Notes: generated from the sequence alone by a model not told the origin. A stretch of 64,000 nt of DNA from Pyropia yezoensis (GCA_009829735.1 CM020619.1:16683816-16747815); one strand, 5' to 3'; positions 21,227 through 32,560 are shown, counted from the stretch's first letter. Translations and numbers: made by a program.

Positions 21227-23346
21227 CTCTGCGGCAAAGATGGCGCTCGAGGGGGTAGTCGCTCAGAATGAAAGCGCACGGAAAGAAGAATCGCACTCAT
21301 GACGTAAGTAGCACAAGAATGCGTAAATGCACCGATAAGCCCCGATCGTCTAGGTACCGTGTGCACACGTGCACGCCCGTGTCGTCGACGGCCGCATCCA
21401 TGCTGCCCGCGAGACGAAGGCGGCGACGGCGAAGTCAATCTGGCACAGACCGCGACCATTTGCGCGCGCAACGCGGTGCGCTGATGGACCCACATCCGAA
21501 TAGGTCGCGTGAGTGTATCCTGGCTGAAGCTCGAGTTAGGCAGAGACTCGGGATAGATGGTTGAATCTATCCTTCCCAGCATAAATCAAGAATCCTTTAA
21601 TCCCCGCTGCGGTGGCGAGCCCGGCGGCGGTCCCGGCGGTGGCGGCAGTCCGCGGCGGCGGTGGCGGCGCGCGCGGCGGCGCGCGGGGGCGGCCCGCGCG
21701 CGCGCGCCCCCGCCCCGCGCGGAGCGCGGCGGGCGAGCGAAGCGAGCCCACCCCCCAACCCCCCCCCCCCCTCCGCAGCTTCCTCACTCAGTGTTCACAC
21801 GAATTTGTGTGAGAGCTGATTTGCACTTTTCCTGTCTTGGGGCAACGGCCCTTCCGCGTGCCGCCGCTGTGGCGGTTGCGTCGAGCGCCGCCCCCCCCGC
21901 CACCGCCGCCGCCGCGTCCGCTTTGTCGACGATGGGTGCCGGCGGGGGCGGTCGTCGCCGCCCAGAAGCGGCGGACGCTACAGCAGCTTTATCGTCGACG
22001 GAGAAAGGTGGTCGCTGGGGGGGGCGGCAGTAGCCAGCGGGAGGGGGGCGACGCGGATGAGGAGGTCGAGACAAGGGCAGCATCGAGGGACAGAAGCGAG
22101 AAGCAGGGCCACGACGAATCGTCACGGATGGCGCCTCATGATTCTCAGACAAGGTCATCATCACCCATGGGGTGACGGGATAATGACCCGTCAAACAGCG
22201 AGTCACGTCACCAACGTGATGAGCCAGAGAGGGCCTTGCCTAATCAGCCCTTTTCTGTTATTAGGCCCCGATGCCTGACGGATGCGGAGAAAAAAATGAC
22301 GTATTTGATCCAAGCCCGAACGGCAAGCCCAGGCCCCCCCCCCCCCGCCCCCCAGCGGCCCCGAGACGGCCCCCCCCCCAAACCCCCCGCAGCGCGCCTC
22401 CCCCCCCTCCCCCGCCCCCAGCGGCCCCCAGCGACTACTACCCCCCGAAGGACCCCCCAGCGCCCCCCCCCCCCCCTTCCCCACGTCCCCCTCCCCCCCA
22501 CCCACATCCATTTCTTTACAGAATCGATGTGGGACCTCTTTTTCCAAATACAAGGCCCCTTGCCCCCCCCTCCGACTCTGCTGAGCGCAGTCTTTCACAG
22601 TATTTTACCAGACACGTGGTCAATTCCAAGGTGTTTTTGCGAACGCGCTGTTAGTTTTGCGTGGCATTGGCGACTGCCAATCCCACGCGCACCGCGCGGG
22701 TAACGGCACTCCCCCCTGGCGCTTTCGCTCTGTTTGGAGCGGACCGCCTTCCGCCGCGGTCTTTCCCTCTGCCTTCTTGCCCGTGCTGGGCTCCCCGTCA
22801 ATCCCGACAGAAAAGGTCTGTGGGCGCACGGCGGCGGCGGACTCCCTGGCGCTTTGCGAGTCCCCCCCGCCGCCTGCAAGCTGATAGCGAGTGCAAGAGC
22901 TATGCAACGGTGTGCGGCTTGGGATGGCGCCGGCGACAGGGGGAGCGACCAGGGTGGCTTACGGGGATCCCCAGCGAGCGCCGTAGCCCAGCCGTTTGGG
23001 TCTGGCCAACCTGAAGATGGCTCGAGAAAAAGACCCCGCCTGCAGCCGCGTGCCCGTGGTGACGGTGCTGGCATTGAACAAGTTAGAATCGGCCGCTCTC
23101 TTCTCGCACTCAGCGGTCATGTCATGCCCGCTGTCTCAGACTGCGGCGTGCAGACCTCGTCCAAGCATGCAGCGGTACGTGGTTTGCCCTTTTTGCTTTT
23201 TTCTCTTGTAGCGTTCTAGCTCGGCGATAAGTTGCTTAGGTTGCGCCTATAGTCTGCGCCGTGAGCCACTCTGACGCTCCTTTGGCTGTCTTCCTGTGAC
23301 CTATTGCCTTGCTCCTCCTTGGGGTCTCTTGGTGTTCCTGACGTAG
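21227..23346. other. Gene-free interval with the right inverted repeat and C-rich tracts
   Basis: Contains the right inverted repeat, an 8-bp hairpin (GGATAGAT at 21551-21558 and its complement at 21565-21572), a CpG-rich block at about 21610-21740 and C-runs at 22330-22500. Pro-rich open frames here are translations of simple sequence. Just before the NTPase fragment, pyrimidine-rich sequence ending in TAG at 23346 resembles a splice acceptor. Confidence 0.55.
21777..21824. repeat. Right inverted repeat of the KDZ block
   Basis: Inverted match to 6276-6323 over about 48 bases, with the same palindromic centre (TTCACACGAAT then TGTGTGAG). Similarity stops on the inner side at a poly-C run and fades outward within a few tens of bases. 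Confidence 0.65.
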
Positions 23347-23733
23347 GTAGCCAACGTGGTGCTGACCCGCCTCGCCGATACGGATCTCGCCAATTTTCTG
23401 CGGATGTACTCCGTGGACTTCCACAGGAACGCTTCTCTCCCTCTTGTTGGCAACGACGCTAACCTGCATCAGGCGTACGACGCGGCAGTGCACAACGCTG
23501 CTGCGACGGACGACGACCCCCGGCGCTTTTTGGTCGTCAAAGGGGTGCCTGGATCGGGGAAGACTCGCCTAGGATATGATTCCCTTCGCATGTGGAATGC
23601 TCCTGATCGTCTGCGGGACCTCGCCGATCCTGTGGGCGGTCCGGTGCATCCTGTGCGGTTGTTTTTGGATTTTAACAACGGTAGTCGCTTTTCCCATGCG
23701 ATTGACGGCGACGAGATGGGTGCGTCCGAATAG
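23347..23733 (+). pseudogene. 5' fragment of a Crinkler/RHS-type P-loop NTPase gene
   Basis: The frame encodes a Walker A motif VVKGVPGSGKT (about 23535) preceded by NANLHQAYDAA and followed by RLFLDFNNGSRF, a pattern of the P-loop NTPases found in eukaryotic Crinkler/RHS-like proteins and related transposons. It breaks off at 23733, where sequence of the copia-type element on the other strand begins, so the Walker B and C-terminal parts are lost. It is a distant relative of the gene at 32989-36201. The upstream sequence offers splice-acceptor-like ends at 23346 and 23350, so an earlier exon is possible. Function in this copy is unlikely. Confidence 0.6.
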
Positions 23734-26700
23734 GCGGGTCGGGAGGGACAAGGGGCGGTGCGTCGGCATCAGGGCGCGGTGGGTGGGGTGCGGCTGGGCG
23801 TGAGACGAAGGGCTTGGTGCGTGACTCGTGGGACGAGAAGATCTTGCCGTCGCGGCGCACGTTGGTGGTCTTGCCGTCTGACAAGTGCACGGTGCCGCGT
23901 AGCCAGCCGTGTCGTTCGCGGTGGAAGAGTACCTCCTGGCCGGGCTCCACGAACGGGACGACCGTGCCGGGGTGGGAGAGCGCGCCGCGGAGACGGTCCG
24001 CCGCCGTGTGCCGCTCCATAGTTGAGCGCGCGGCCTGCATGGCCCGCGCGCGTGCGGCGATGGACGGGTTGTCATGCGCGTTGTCGCCAATGAGCAGTCG
24101 GGGCGGCTGGCCGGTGACGAGGGTGGTCGGAGACACGCCGTGCGCGCGTGGCGCGTCGTTGCGGGCCTTGTACGCCATGGCGAGGGCGTGCTCCGGCGCG
24201 AGGGCGGGCGACTCTGCCATGATGCGTAGGTAGGCGTCACGGATGGGACCGTGGTGGCGCTCGTTGCGTCCAATTGACCATGGCGCCTCGGTGGGCGCAG
24301 CTCGCCAGCGGATGGCCATGGAGTGGAGCGCGTTGATGACCGCGTCGTTCTCGGACTCGGACCCGCGGTCCGTCATGACCGTTTCAGGGCAGCCGTAGAT
24401 GGCCAGCCAGATGAGGTAGAGCAGAGAGAAGATAATCTCGCCGCGCACGCCCGGAACAAAGCGGCCTTGGCCGTAGTCCGTCTGCGTGCACGTGATGTCG
24501 AGGACTTTGGGCGCCGTCGGGGTGAGCTGGAAGACGTCCATGGCGATGACGCGGTTAAAGGCGAGTGGGCGTGGCGGGAGGGCGTACTTGGGACGGCGAG
24601 GTAGGTGCGCGTGCGTTTGGCACGGCACGCAGGAAGCGGCGATGTCCTTGAGGGTGGCGATCCCCGACGGAGAGAAGGTGCGCGGAGGGAAGGCGCCCGT
24701 CAGGGCGGCCAGGCTGGCGTGGCCAAATTGGCGGTGTGCCAAAGAGAGCTCCGACCGCGTGCAGTAGATGGAGCTTGCCGTCGTGGGTGGGCGGGGCTTG
24801 GGGGCGGGGAGGAGGGTCAGGTGGCCGCGTGCGACGGTGCACAGGACAGGGGCCTTCGCGTCGCCAACGGTGCAGGTCTTGGTCTTTGCGCGGACGACGA
24901 GGTCGAGCCGTTCGTAGGAGGGAAGGCCGGTCAGCAGGGGTACCGTGTCGTGGCGGAGGACGTAAACGCGCGGAAGGTCGAAGCTGAGGGCGTCACCGGC
25001 CTTGGTGGTCGTCGTGATGCGGATGGAAATGTAGCCGATGGTCTCCGGCACGTCACGTCCCATTGCCCAGCGGTCGGTGGCTGGCGTCATCGGGGTTGTG
25101 ACGTGCTGCGGGTTGGCGGCTAACCACTTGTCACCGACGATGTCGCCCGGGCTGCCGATGTCCAGGATGGCCGTGGTTGCGTCGGGCTCCGACACGGTCC
25201 ATGTGGACGCCTGGTAGTATATGTGGGAAGTGTGATCCAGGCCCGGGCCTTGGCGGGGTATGGGGGGGGGCTCGATCATCGGCGGGGAGGAGTAGGCGTC
25301 GCCCGTCGGGGGGGCGATCGCGTCGGAGAGCCGCACGCTCTGCGGGGCCCGCGTCTGGGAGCCTTGTAGGGCGGGACACTCTCGCGCAAAGTGGTCCGTT
25401 CCTTGACAGTTGTAGCACGGGTTGTTGGGCCCCGGGCCGCGGTATGAGCGGTGGGGGTGAGCAGTTGGGCGGTCCGTGCGGTACGGCGTTGTTGAGTTGG
25501 CACGGAAGCGCTTGAGGACGTAGAAGACGCGGTTTGGCTCGTCCGGGTCATCCGCCGCCATGGTGACCGTCATGGTGTCCGTCGCCGCGTGCTCCGTGCT
25601 GTCCGCGTGGTCCGTGATGTACGTGGATGTGGGCGGGGTGGGGTCAGTGAGGGCGGGTGATGTGGTCGACATGCTTGGCGTGGTGGGTTCCGTTGACGGC
25701 GGGCCCGTGGTCAGCATCAATTTGATGCGCGCGGCCAGGACGTGCGGGTCGCCCGCCGAGTCGGGAATGACCGTTGCCGCAAACCACTGGTCGGTAATGG
25801 TCTCCATGATCTTGTCCGTTAGCAGTGGGGCCGTCTGGTAGCGCGACGGCATCTGGGACTGCAGCGTGACCAGCCTGCCGATGAGTCGCTCGAACCGGGT
25901 GACCTCCGTGTCGCCGGCGATGTGCGGCTCGGTAGCGAGCGAAGCGATCTGCCACAGCTTGCTGATGCGGAGGTCGCGCGCCGTGGAGGTGACGCGGTTG
26001 GCGATTGCGTCCCAGATGTTGTCGGCGGAGAAGCCGTCGGGGTCGTGGATCAGGGCGGGCACGTTGTGCTCGGTTTGCTTGACGGAGAACTGGACGCAGT
26101 TCGCGCGCAGCTTGGGCGGCACGGCGAAGGCGTCGCACGTCTTAAAGAAGGTGGTGCGGGCGCGGGCCAGGGATTCGTCGTCACGTCCGCCGTACTGGCG
26201 CGCGGCCGTGTAGAACTGGGCCATGTACCGGACGGAGCTTGATGCCTGCGGGGTGTACGTATCATGTACGGACTCCTTGTCGGCGAGGGAGTAGAAGATG
26301 TTGTTGTGGGGGGGTGGGGTGACGGCATAGCTTGGGGGGGGCGCGGCCGGCGTCTCGTCGGCGGCGGTGGAGTCGGGGGTGGACCGCTCGTGGAGCGTGG
26401 GGTTGTGGCCTCGGAGGGCGGCCACGTCCAGGTAGTGGCCGTCGATGTAGCTCTTGAGGACGGTGTTGCGGTTGGTGCCTTGGACGGAGCGCTTGAGGTG
26501 GACCGGGTAGGGCGCCCAGATGCTGTTCATCAGCACGGAGATGCGGAGCGCCTGGGTGCTTGTCAGGGTGTTGATGTCAAAGTCGCCGATGATGATGCAG
26601 ACGGCGGAGCAGATGCCGTCGTCGGACCACCTCTGGGCGCCGGCCCGGTGGGCGGCGGCCAGGCGGGCGGAGATCGTGGTGAAGTCGGGGGGGTCGTCCG

Positions 26701-26740
26701 TGATGGTGTCGATGAAGGTGGACATGTCCATGGTGGCCAT
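23672..26740 (-). CDS. Ty1/copia-type Gag-protease-integrase, truncated before RT
   Basis: The start ATG at 26740 has a GCCACC context. In order: a Gag region (residues ~1-400), a CCHC zinc knuckle CYNCQGTDHFAREC (about 441), an aspartic-protease-like LDIGSPGDIVG (about 523), the integrase zinc motif H...H with CVPCQ (about 670-705) and the integrase core with MDVFQL, TDRGSESEND and GRNERHHG (about 733-825) for D, D and E. PR-IN order before RT is the hallmark of copia. The RT and RNase H that should follow are absent. The last ~20 codons are antisense to the NTPase fragment, so the true element edge lies near 23700-23735 and the terminal TAA at 23672 is fortuitous. No LTRs were recognised. 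Confidence 0.82.
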   Translation of the reverse strand: MATMDMSTFIDTITDDPPDFTTISARLAAAHRAGAQRWSDDGICSAVCIIIGDFDINTLTSTQALRISVLMNSIWAPYPVHLKRSVQGTNRNTVLKSYIDGHYLDVAALRGHNPTLHERSTPDSTAADETPAAPPPSYAVTPPPHNNIFYSLADKESVHDTYTPQASSSVRYMAQFYTAARQYGGRDDESLARARTTFFKTCDAFAVPPKLRANCVQFSVKQTEHNVPALIHDPDGFSADNIWDAIANRVTSTARDLRISKLWQIASLATEPHIAGDTEVTRFERLIGRLVTLQSQMPSRYQTAPLLTDKIMETITDQWFAATVIPDSAGDPHVLAARIKLMLTTGPPSTEPTTPSMSTTSPALTDPTPPTSTYITDHADSTEHAATDTMTVTMAADDPDEPNRVFYVLKRFRANSTTPYRTDRPTAHPHRSYRGPGPNNPCYNCQGTDHFARECPALQGSQTRAPQSVRLSDAIAPPTGDAYSSPPMIEPPPIPRQGPGLDHTSHIYYQASTWTVSEPDATTAILDIGSPGDIVGDKWLAANPQHVTTPMTPATDRWAMGRDVPETIGYISIRITTTTKAGDALSFDLPRVYVLRHDTVPLLTGLPSYERLDLVVRAKTKTCTVGDAKAPVLCTVARGHLTLLPAPKPRPPTTASSIYCTRSELSLAHRQFGHASLAALTGAFPPRTFSPSGIATLKDIAASCVPCQTHAHLPRRPKYALPPRPLAFNRVIAMDVFQLTPTAPKVLDITCTQTDYGQGRFVPGVRGEIIFSLLYLIWLAIYGCPETVMTDRGSESENDAVINALHSMAIRWRAAPTEAPWSIGRNERHHGPIRDAYLRIMAESPALAPEHALAMAYKARNDAPRAHGVSPTTLVTGQPPRLLIGDNAHDNPSIAARARAMQAARSTMERHTAADRLRGALSHPGTVVPFVEPGQEVLFHRERHGWLRGTVHLSDGKTTNVRRDGKIFSSHESRTKPFVSRPAAPHPPRPDADAPPLVPPDPPIRTHPSRRRQSHGKSDYRC

Positions 26741-28890
26741 GGTGGTGGCGGCGGGGGCGGGGGTGGCGGGAGGCGTGGTCGTGTGGTCCGTGGCGAGGAG
26801 ATCCTTGGGCTTGGTGGGTTGGCGGTGCCGGAGGAAGGCCGGGCGACGGGGGTGGGGAGCGTGAACCCTTAGCGCGGTGACCCAAAACTACCATGTGGAT
26901 ATTCGTGCGTTGGAAGGTTGCCACCCGAGCTCGGCCGACGCCGGGGCTCGGGCGGGGCTCCATTATTTCAGGCAGATATGACAGGCGGGTAAATAGCAAG
27001 TACAGTGGCGGAAGAGTTATCTCTCACACGAGCAGCCGCGGAAGCGCAGGCCACCGGGATGCCACGTGTAGTCGGGGCGCGCGCCGTCCCCGCCGAGGAT
27101 GTCGGCGCGCCCGCCAACGCCGAGGAAGAATACTCGGAACCTGATTTGGCACCCACTGTGTTTCAACAATCAGTTGACCAAAAGAAAAAAACCGTGAGGA
27201 GGGCCGCCAGGGCAGTGTCAGGATAGAGTTCTTTCAGAGTGATTCGTGGAATCCGCCGCGTTCGTTTTACAATGCCCGAGGCACGCCGAACACAGGGGAC
27301 AACACGAGTGCACAAACCCAGGGAGGGCCAAATTGGGAACGGAATAGCAAACGTCACCGCCAGGAAGATGTCCGCAACTACCTGAAGCTACCACATGTGA
27401 GGCACCGCCCACAACTGGGCAGACCTCAACGTACTGGTGACGGTGTCAGCCGCCCGCGCAAGTCAATAGGGCTGCAGGGCGGAGGGAAGGTGACGGTGAG
27501 GGTGACGGTGGAGGGAGTCGGGAAGAGGATGGCGCGACGTCGGTGGGGTCGAGGGGGTCGAGGGTAGAGCAGGTCTTTGTTGTCTGTGTATGTGGCTGTC
27601 CCCCCGGGGTTTCCCCCGGTGGCGCCCACACTCACGCATTATACACTCCCAGGGGGGCACCTAGGGTGCCACAAAGCATGCGTTTGCCGTCGCCCTCACG
27701 GGCGGCACGAAAAGGCTCAAAACAAAGAAAAGGCTCTCAGAACAAAGTATGGGCGGGCGTGTGCGCCCTAAGGCGCCCCACCAAACAGCCCCAAACGGGC
27801 GGGGGGCGGCGTGCGGCACTCAGGGCGTCGCGCGCCCTGCCCCACGCGCCGGTCGGTGGAACCGCCGCCGACGCGTGTAAGCCAGACGCCAGTCGCGGGT
27901 TGAAAATCTCGCAACGGTGAGCAATCCGGTCGCTCCCATTGGTTCGTCCGGAGAGATTCCGTGGTGCCAACGCGTCCGAGATGTGAGTCATCACTTGGTC
28001 CGTTGGCCCATTAGATCCGGGGAAGGGTGTACCCGGCACAGACGAGCCTCAGTTTGTCCCGTTGCAGACGAGTGCCATGGTTGGCCCGTCGCAGACGAGT
28101 GTCAGGCTTGACAAGGTTTAGCCCATCCGCGGCTCCCGTGCTGGCTGTCCGCCGCCCGTAGAATCTAGGGCGGACAGCACGGCATCTGCCCGACTACCGA
28201 GGAGTTGCTGAATCATGGGGGAGTTGGTTTGAAAGGACAGGGAAGGAGAGGCCCCGGTCCTTATGTCGTGTGGTGGGAAATTAGGAGGCATATCCTTACA
28301 ACATGCCCAAGGAATGAGGATCCCCTTTGTGAGAGTTCAAAATGCACAGAAAGGCGGCAGTGCAGGAGGTGAGATAAAATTGGAAAAGGCTGGACGGGGG
28401 AGGGGCTTAGGCAAGCATAGAAACTGAGTATGGGTGCAGGAGATGAAAGATGGAAGGAGGGGCGTGGAAAGAAAATGACTCTGTGCAGACACACCCAAAA
28501 AGGCGGACGCTGAAAGAGGGAAGCGGGGAAGGATGAGGGAGGGAGCGAGAGAGGGGGCACGGGGGAAGGGCGGCGCTAGGAACTGACGCGCGAAATACAC
28601 GCAGAGGGAGCGGTATGTGGTTGGGGAGATCGCGAGCCGGAACCGGCGCCCAGAAATCCCGGGATACGGGGGGGGCGGAGGACGTACCCGCGAAATTGAC
28701 GCCCTGTGAGGGGGGGGGGGGGGGGGCCTGGGGAGGGGCATTCCAGGCGGGTTCTTCCTCGACGTACCGAATCGGACGTACCCGCGATGAGGACACACTG
28801 AGGGTTCGTCAAATTCGACTGGAATCGAGGGTACTTCATCTGACGTACCATGCGAAATTGACGTCTCAGAGGTGGGGGTAGCGTCCGCCA
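26741..28890. other. Gene-free interval right of the copia element
   Basis: No protein domain and no LTR that I can pair. It holds a perfect hairpin at 28144-28178, a short degenerate repeat of GCAGACGAGTG around 28060-28105, and purine-rich sequence with long G runs at 28480-28740. If the copia element had a 5' LTR it should lie just right of 26740, but I cannot delimit one. Confidence 0.5.
28144..28178. repeat. Perfect 10-bp inverted repeat (hairpin)
   Basis: GCTGTCCGCC at 28144-28153 and GGCGGACAGC at 28169-28178 form a stem with a 15-base loop. No gene ends close by, so terminator or element-end roles are only possibilities. Confidence 0.7.
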
Positions 28891-28899
28891 CGTATATTA

Positions 28900-31056
28900 T
28901 TATAGTAGGACGCTCTCCGCGCCGTCCCAATCCAGGTGCGGTAGCCTCACCCGGGTACAGTGGGAGTCCTGGCGCAGCAACGCCAGCGCCACCGCCGCCT
29001 TGTGCAACACCAGCGTGACCAAGACCGCCGCCTTAACCAGGTACACGCCCACCGCCAGCACCGACGTCTGCGTCTGGAATACGGACGGGCACAGCGGCTC
29101 CGACATGGCCAGCCGCAGCCCCACGGTCCACACGACCGTAGCCAGCACGTCCCACGCCACCGCCCAGCTTGCCGTGTTCCCCTCTACCAACTTGATCATC
29201 AGCGCAATCGTCACGCTTGGCACCACGTCCGCCCCGCTTAACACCAACAGCACCATCGGCTGCACCAACGTCATTGAGGAGCTGGCCACGACCTACACCG
29301 CCGTCAGGATCAGGCTCGTCGCGCACGCCATCAACGGGATCACCGGCTGCACCAATATTGTCGAGAAGCTCGCTAGCAGCAATGCCGCCGCCAGCGCCAG
29401 GCCCGCCACGCACACCACCAGCAGGACCATCGGCTGCACCATCATCGTCGGGAGCCTGGCCACGACAAACGCCGTTTCCAGCACCAGGTCCGCCCCGCAC
29501 ACCGCCGAGACCACCGCCAGCGTCATTTGCATGGAGAGGCTGGCCGCCAACCACGCCGCCGCCAGCGCCGGGCCCGCCGTACACACCACCGACGACACCA
29601 CCCGCTGCTCCGATTTCGGCAAGGGCTTGACCACGCCGGTCGCCGCCACGATCTTCAGCCCCATCGCGCACAGCATCTTGTCCGTCGTCCTCATCGCCAG
29701 AATTGGCACCCCGGTCGTTCGGGTCCCCGGCCGCACCCAAAGCGCTCTCGGGCGCTCCGGCCAGGTTGTTGCGCGCGCGGGCAGTACGCAACAGCTTCGC
29801 CTCGTACCGCTGCTGGACCCATGCTTGGAAACGGCAGACCAGCCACCGCCGCAGCCCCACGCCACGATCCGCTCGAGGCAGCCCGCGCGGACCGCCGCGC
29901 ACAGAAGCGCGCACAACTGCACAAATCTCCTCCTCGGCGCGGTGCGCCGCGCAAAAACGCGACGAGGCCGCCGGTGCCACCAGGCAAGTGGCAAAACCGC
30001 ACACCAGCCCACCCATCGCAACCCCATCACCAACCAAAATATCCATCCCAGATGGCAGCCGACACGATCCACACACATGATCGGAGCGGAAATAGCCCTC
30101 GGACTGCAATAGGCGCACAACACGACGGCATTGGCAAAAGAGACTGCGCTCCACCGAGCGAGACATTCAAAGCCAGATATCCCCTCGACGGCCGCGCTTC
30201 TCCAGGAAGAGAAGGGCGCCAAAAGAACCAATGGACGTCCAGATAATATCGTCCCAGTCCACCCCGCTTACTCACCCAACAAAATCGGGGCCCCCGGCAA
30301 AGTCGACCCCACCGTACCAAACCACTCGCGCACGTCCTTCTGCCCGACCGTGTCAGCTCGGCTAACGCATGCAGACAAAAAGCACTGCCAGGCAAGCACC
30401 GCCTTGACAAAGTGGTGATCAGCGACACGCAACGGGCCACCCTCCAAAACGTGGACACGCAAGCGGCCGCCCACCTCCACCTCGGCGTCCAAAACGGGGG
30501 CTGCGTCCTCCGACAAATGGTGACGATGCACCAAAAAAAAACCGCCGTGTTAGTGCGCTGCGCGAATCCAAACAGCGTACGGCACAGTCTGCAGTGCAAA
30601 GACCGCGTGCGAACGGTGCGCTTACCCAGAAGGCCGTGCACGAGCACGTCCATGACATCACGATCACTCAACAGCTCCCCATTGCAAGGGTCGTGGGGGC
30701 ACACCTCCCCCACAGACAGCGCCAAAAAATTCTATGGTGGCTGCAGGCGGAGTCGGACGCCTCGACGAAGACGGCCGTGAGGACGACCATCACGATGCAC
30801 ACGGCGCTGCCACAGCAGAAAATGGCCAACCGCCAGATCCGCACCGCTGACCGCTGGCCAAAGCAATGTCACACAGAGCCGCAGACACTGTCTGCATCCG
30901 CTGCTGAGAGAGGCACCCAGTCTCTCGTGCAACGGCGCACAATTCACCAAGACACGATTGCATCCACTCCTGCCCGGCATCGAGACCTACGCGATTGACG
31001 GACTGGGCCACTGATGCCTCAGAATGGAATGTGGAAGTACACTCGGCCGTACGCAA
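28900..31056 (-). pseudogene. KDZ-associated Cys-cluster gene (CxC5/CxC6-like) with repeat tail
   Basis: Read on the minus strand in several frames. The piece from 30725 has CPHDPCNGELL...LHCRLCRTLF, like the CxC5 cluster that precedes fungal KDZ transposases. After a frameshift at the A10 run (about 30533-30543) comes ADHHFVKAVL. The frame from 30166 then gives ILVGDGVAMGG followed by C...C...RFCAAHRAEEEICAVV, matching the CxC6 pattern. Downstream, instead of a KDZ catalytic core, the gene runs into a 29-codon tandem repeat. A possible N-terminus extends to the ATG at 31056. CxC5/CxC6 are known only as companions of KDZ transposases. The assignment rests on motif spacing recalled from those families. 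Probably a fragment or a derived gene. Confidence 0.5.
29281..29635 (-). repeat. Four tandem copies of an ~87-bp (29-codon) unit
   Basis: Related units start at about 29281, 29368, 29455 and 29540. The spacing is a multiple of three, so the repeat adds 29 residues per copy in any frame: hydrophobic on one minus frame, Gly-rich on another, and GCTN-type on the plus strand. Which frame is used is not clear; the frame carrying the CxC6-like cluster reads it as Gly-rich. Confidence 0.7.
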
Positions 31057-32220
31057 TATGTATAGTGATTAAACACAACGTTCAGACACCATATCTAAAA
31101 CGTGTCTGGCGGCCCTGGCCACTGTCTGCGGCGGCGGCAGGCAGCTGGCGGCCAAACGCGGCCGCCACAGACCCCACGGCGTCCGCGGCGGCCGTGCACG
31201 GCGGCCAGGTTGGGGGGGGTGGCGAGGGGGGGGGGGAAGGCAGGAGGCGAGGGGAATTCCCATCTTTTCATCCGATGATGAGAATGGTGCGGGTGCTCGG
31301 GGGTTGTAGAACAGTTGACCACACATCCCAGGTGCGAGGGTCAGCGGGAAGGGTGGAGGGCCGTCGGCTGACCCGTCGACCGGCCTGGCCAGAAAATCAG
31401 TCAAGGATGCCCAGACCGCATCCTGTTTCCCTGCCACGCGGCCCAGCTCGAGGCTGCTACCCGACAGGCAGGGGCGTGTCCAGAGTTCTTTAGGGAGGGG
31501 GCCGACCCGGTACGTGCTGGGCCAGTTGGAGACGTTGGAGGGCGGGGGCAGACTCTCGAGAGACCGCTCGGACGCAGGACTCCGGTGGCCTGTTCACAGG
31601 GACAGGGAGCACCGAGGAATTGTCATGGAGGAGGTGGGCGGGGGTCGCGTGTGCTCCCTACGTGAAGCGTGGTGCTATACGTGCCATTCTGTTGGCCTCC
31701 CTCGACCAGTCGAAACCCGTGCAAGAAGAGGAGATCGGAAGCAGAAGGCACCCTTAAGGTGCAAACATACTGAACCGTCAGCGAGCGCCGCGTCAATGTG
31801 CCCAGGACGCCCGCTATTGGCCAAAAATGGAAGAAACACTTCATATGTAGGCCCCCAGAAAGCGATTTTCCTACGCAGGCTACCTGGAATCGGCGATTTC
31901 GGGGTGCCGGATCTCGGGCATCTTTTGATACTCAGCCGGGCATCATTTGATGACACTTGTACTGGCCGCCAATACTCGGGTGATTTCCATGAAAGAGTAT
32001 GGTGGGTACACACTCATGTTGCAAGTCAGTATTCGGGATGCAGACCGAGAAAAGCGAGTACCTTCACTACGCTTGAAAATTACGCGGTTCGCTACTGTTC
32101 CGACGAAGCCCAAGGTCCCAGGTCGGGTGGCAAGGTCGCACTTTGAGTCCGCTCTTCCCGCAAACCCTCCCGCCGACGTCGCCGCTGAAGCTGTCGCCGC
32201 GGCTGCCACGACAGGTGGGG
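31057..32220. other. Gene-free interval upstream of the NTPase gene
   Basis: Open frames of up to 210 codons exist on both strands, but none has a domain or a convincing coding character. A simple C/CCG tract follows at 32227-32490. Confidence 0.5.
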
Positions 32221-32560
32221 ACGCGCTCACCCCCCCCCCCCCCGCCCCCCCGAGGCAAGGGGGGTCGGCGGTGGTGGTGGCGGGAGCGGCAGAGGCGGCG
32301 GCTGCGGTGGCGGTGGCACCCGCCCGCGGTGCCGCCGGCGGCGGCCCTTTCCCGCCGCCCCTCCTCCCTCTACGAAAAGCCGGGGGAGGGGCACACCCGC
32401 CGCCGCCGCTGCCGCCGCCTCTGCTGCCGCTGCCGCTGCCGCCGCCTCTGCTGCCGCCGCCGCCGCCGCCGCCGCCACCTCTGCCCCTGCTGCCGTTTGC
32501 GGGTTCCAGCGCTCGGCCGCTTCCTTGCCCAGTACCAGCGGCCGTCACGCCGCCCCCAAC

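Larger units (their letters stand above)
6276..21824. mobile_element. Candidate composite KDZ DNA transposon, about 15.5 kb
   Basis: The interval bounded by the 48-bp inverted repeats contains, in order, a KDZ-superfamily transposase gene with SWIM, Cys-cluster and Ulp1 parts (+), a PIF1-like helicase (+) and a ~1000-codon orphan gene (-) convergent with the helicase. KDZ transposons (Kyakuja, Dileera, Zisupton) are known large elements of fungi, algae and some animals. Grouping the helicase and orphan gene into the same element is inference from shared boundaries. Exact ends and target duplication are not established, and all three genes carry internal stops, so this copy is probably inactive. 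Confidence 0.5.

Noticed and set aside
22203-22703. Proline-rich open frames at the C-runs right of the KDZ block
   Set aside because: Low-complexity composition only; several overlapping frames are equally open.
23672-23734. The last ~20 codons of the copia frame as genuine protein
   Set aside because: They are antisense to a better-supported NTPase segment (RLFLDFNNGSRF), so the frame simply runs on by chance past the element edge.
29000-30112. A 370-codon plus-strand gene over the 29-codon repeat
   Set aside because: The Cys-cluster motifs are on the minus strand; the plus frame has repeat-driven composition and no domain.
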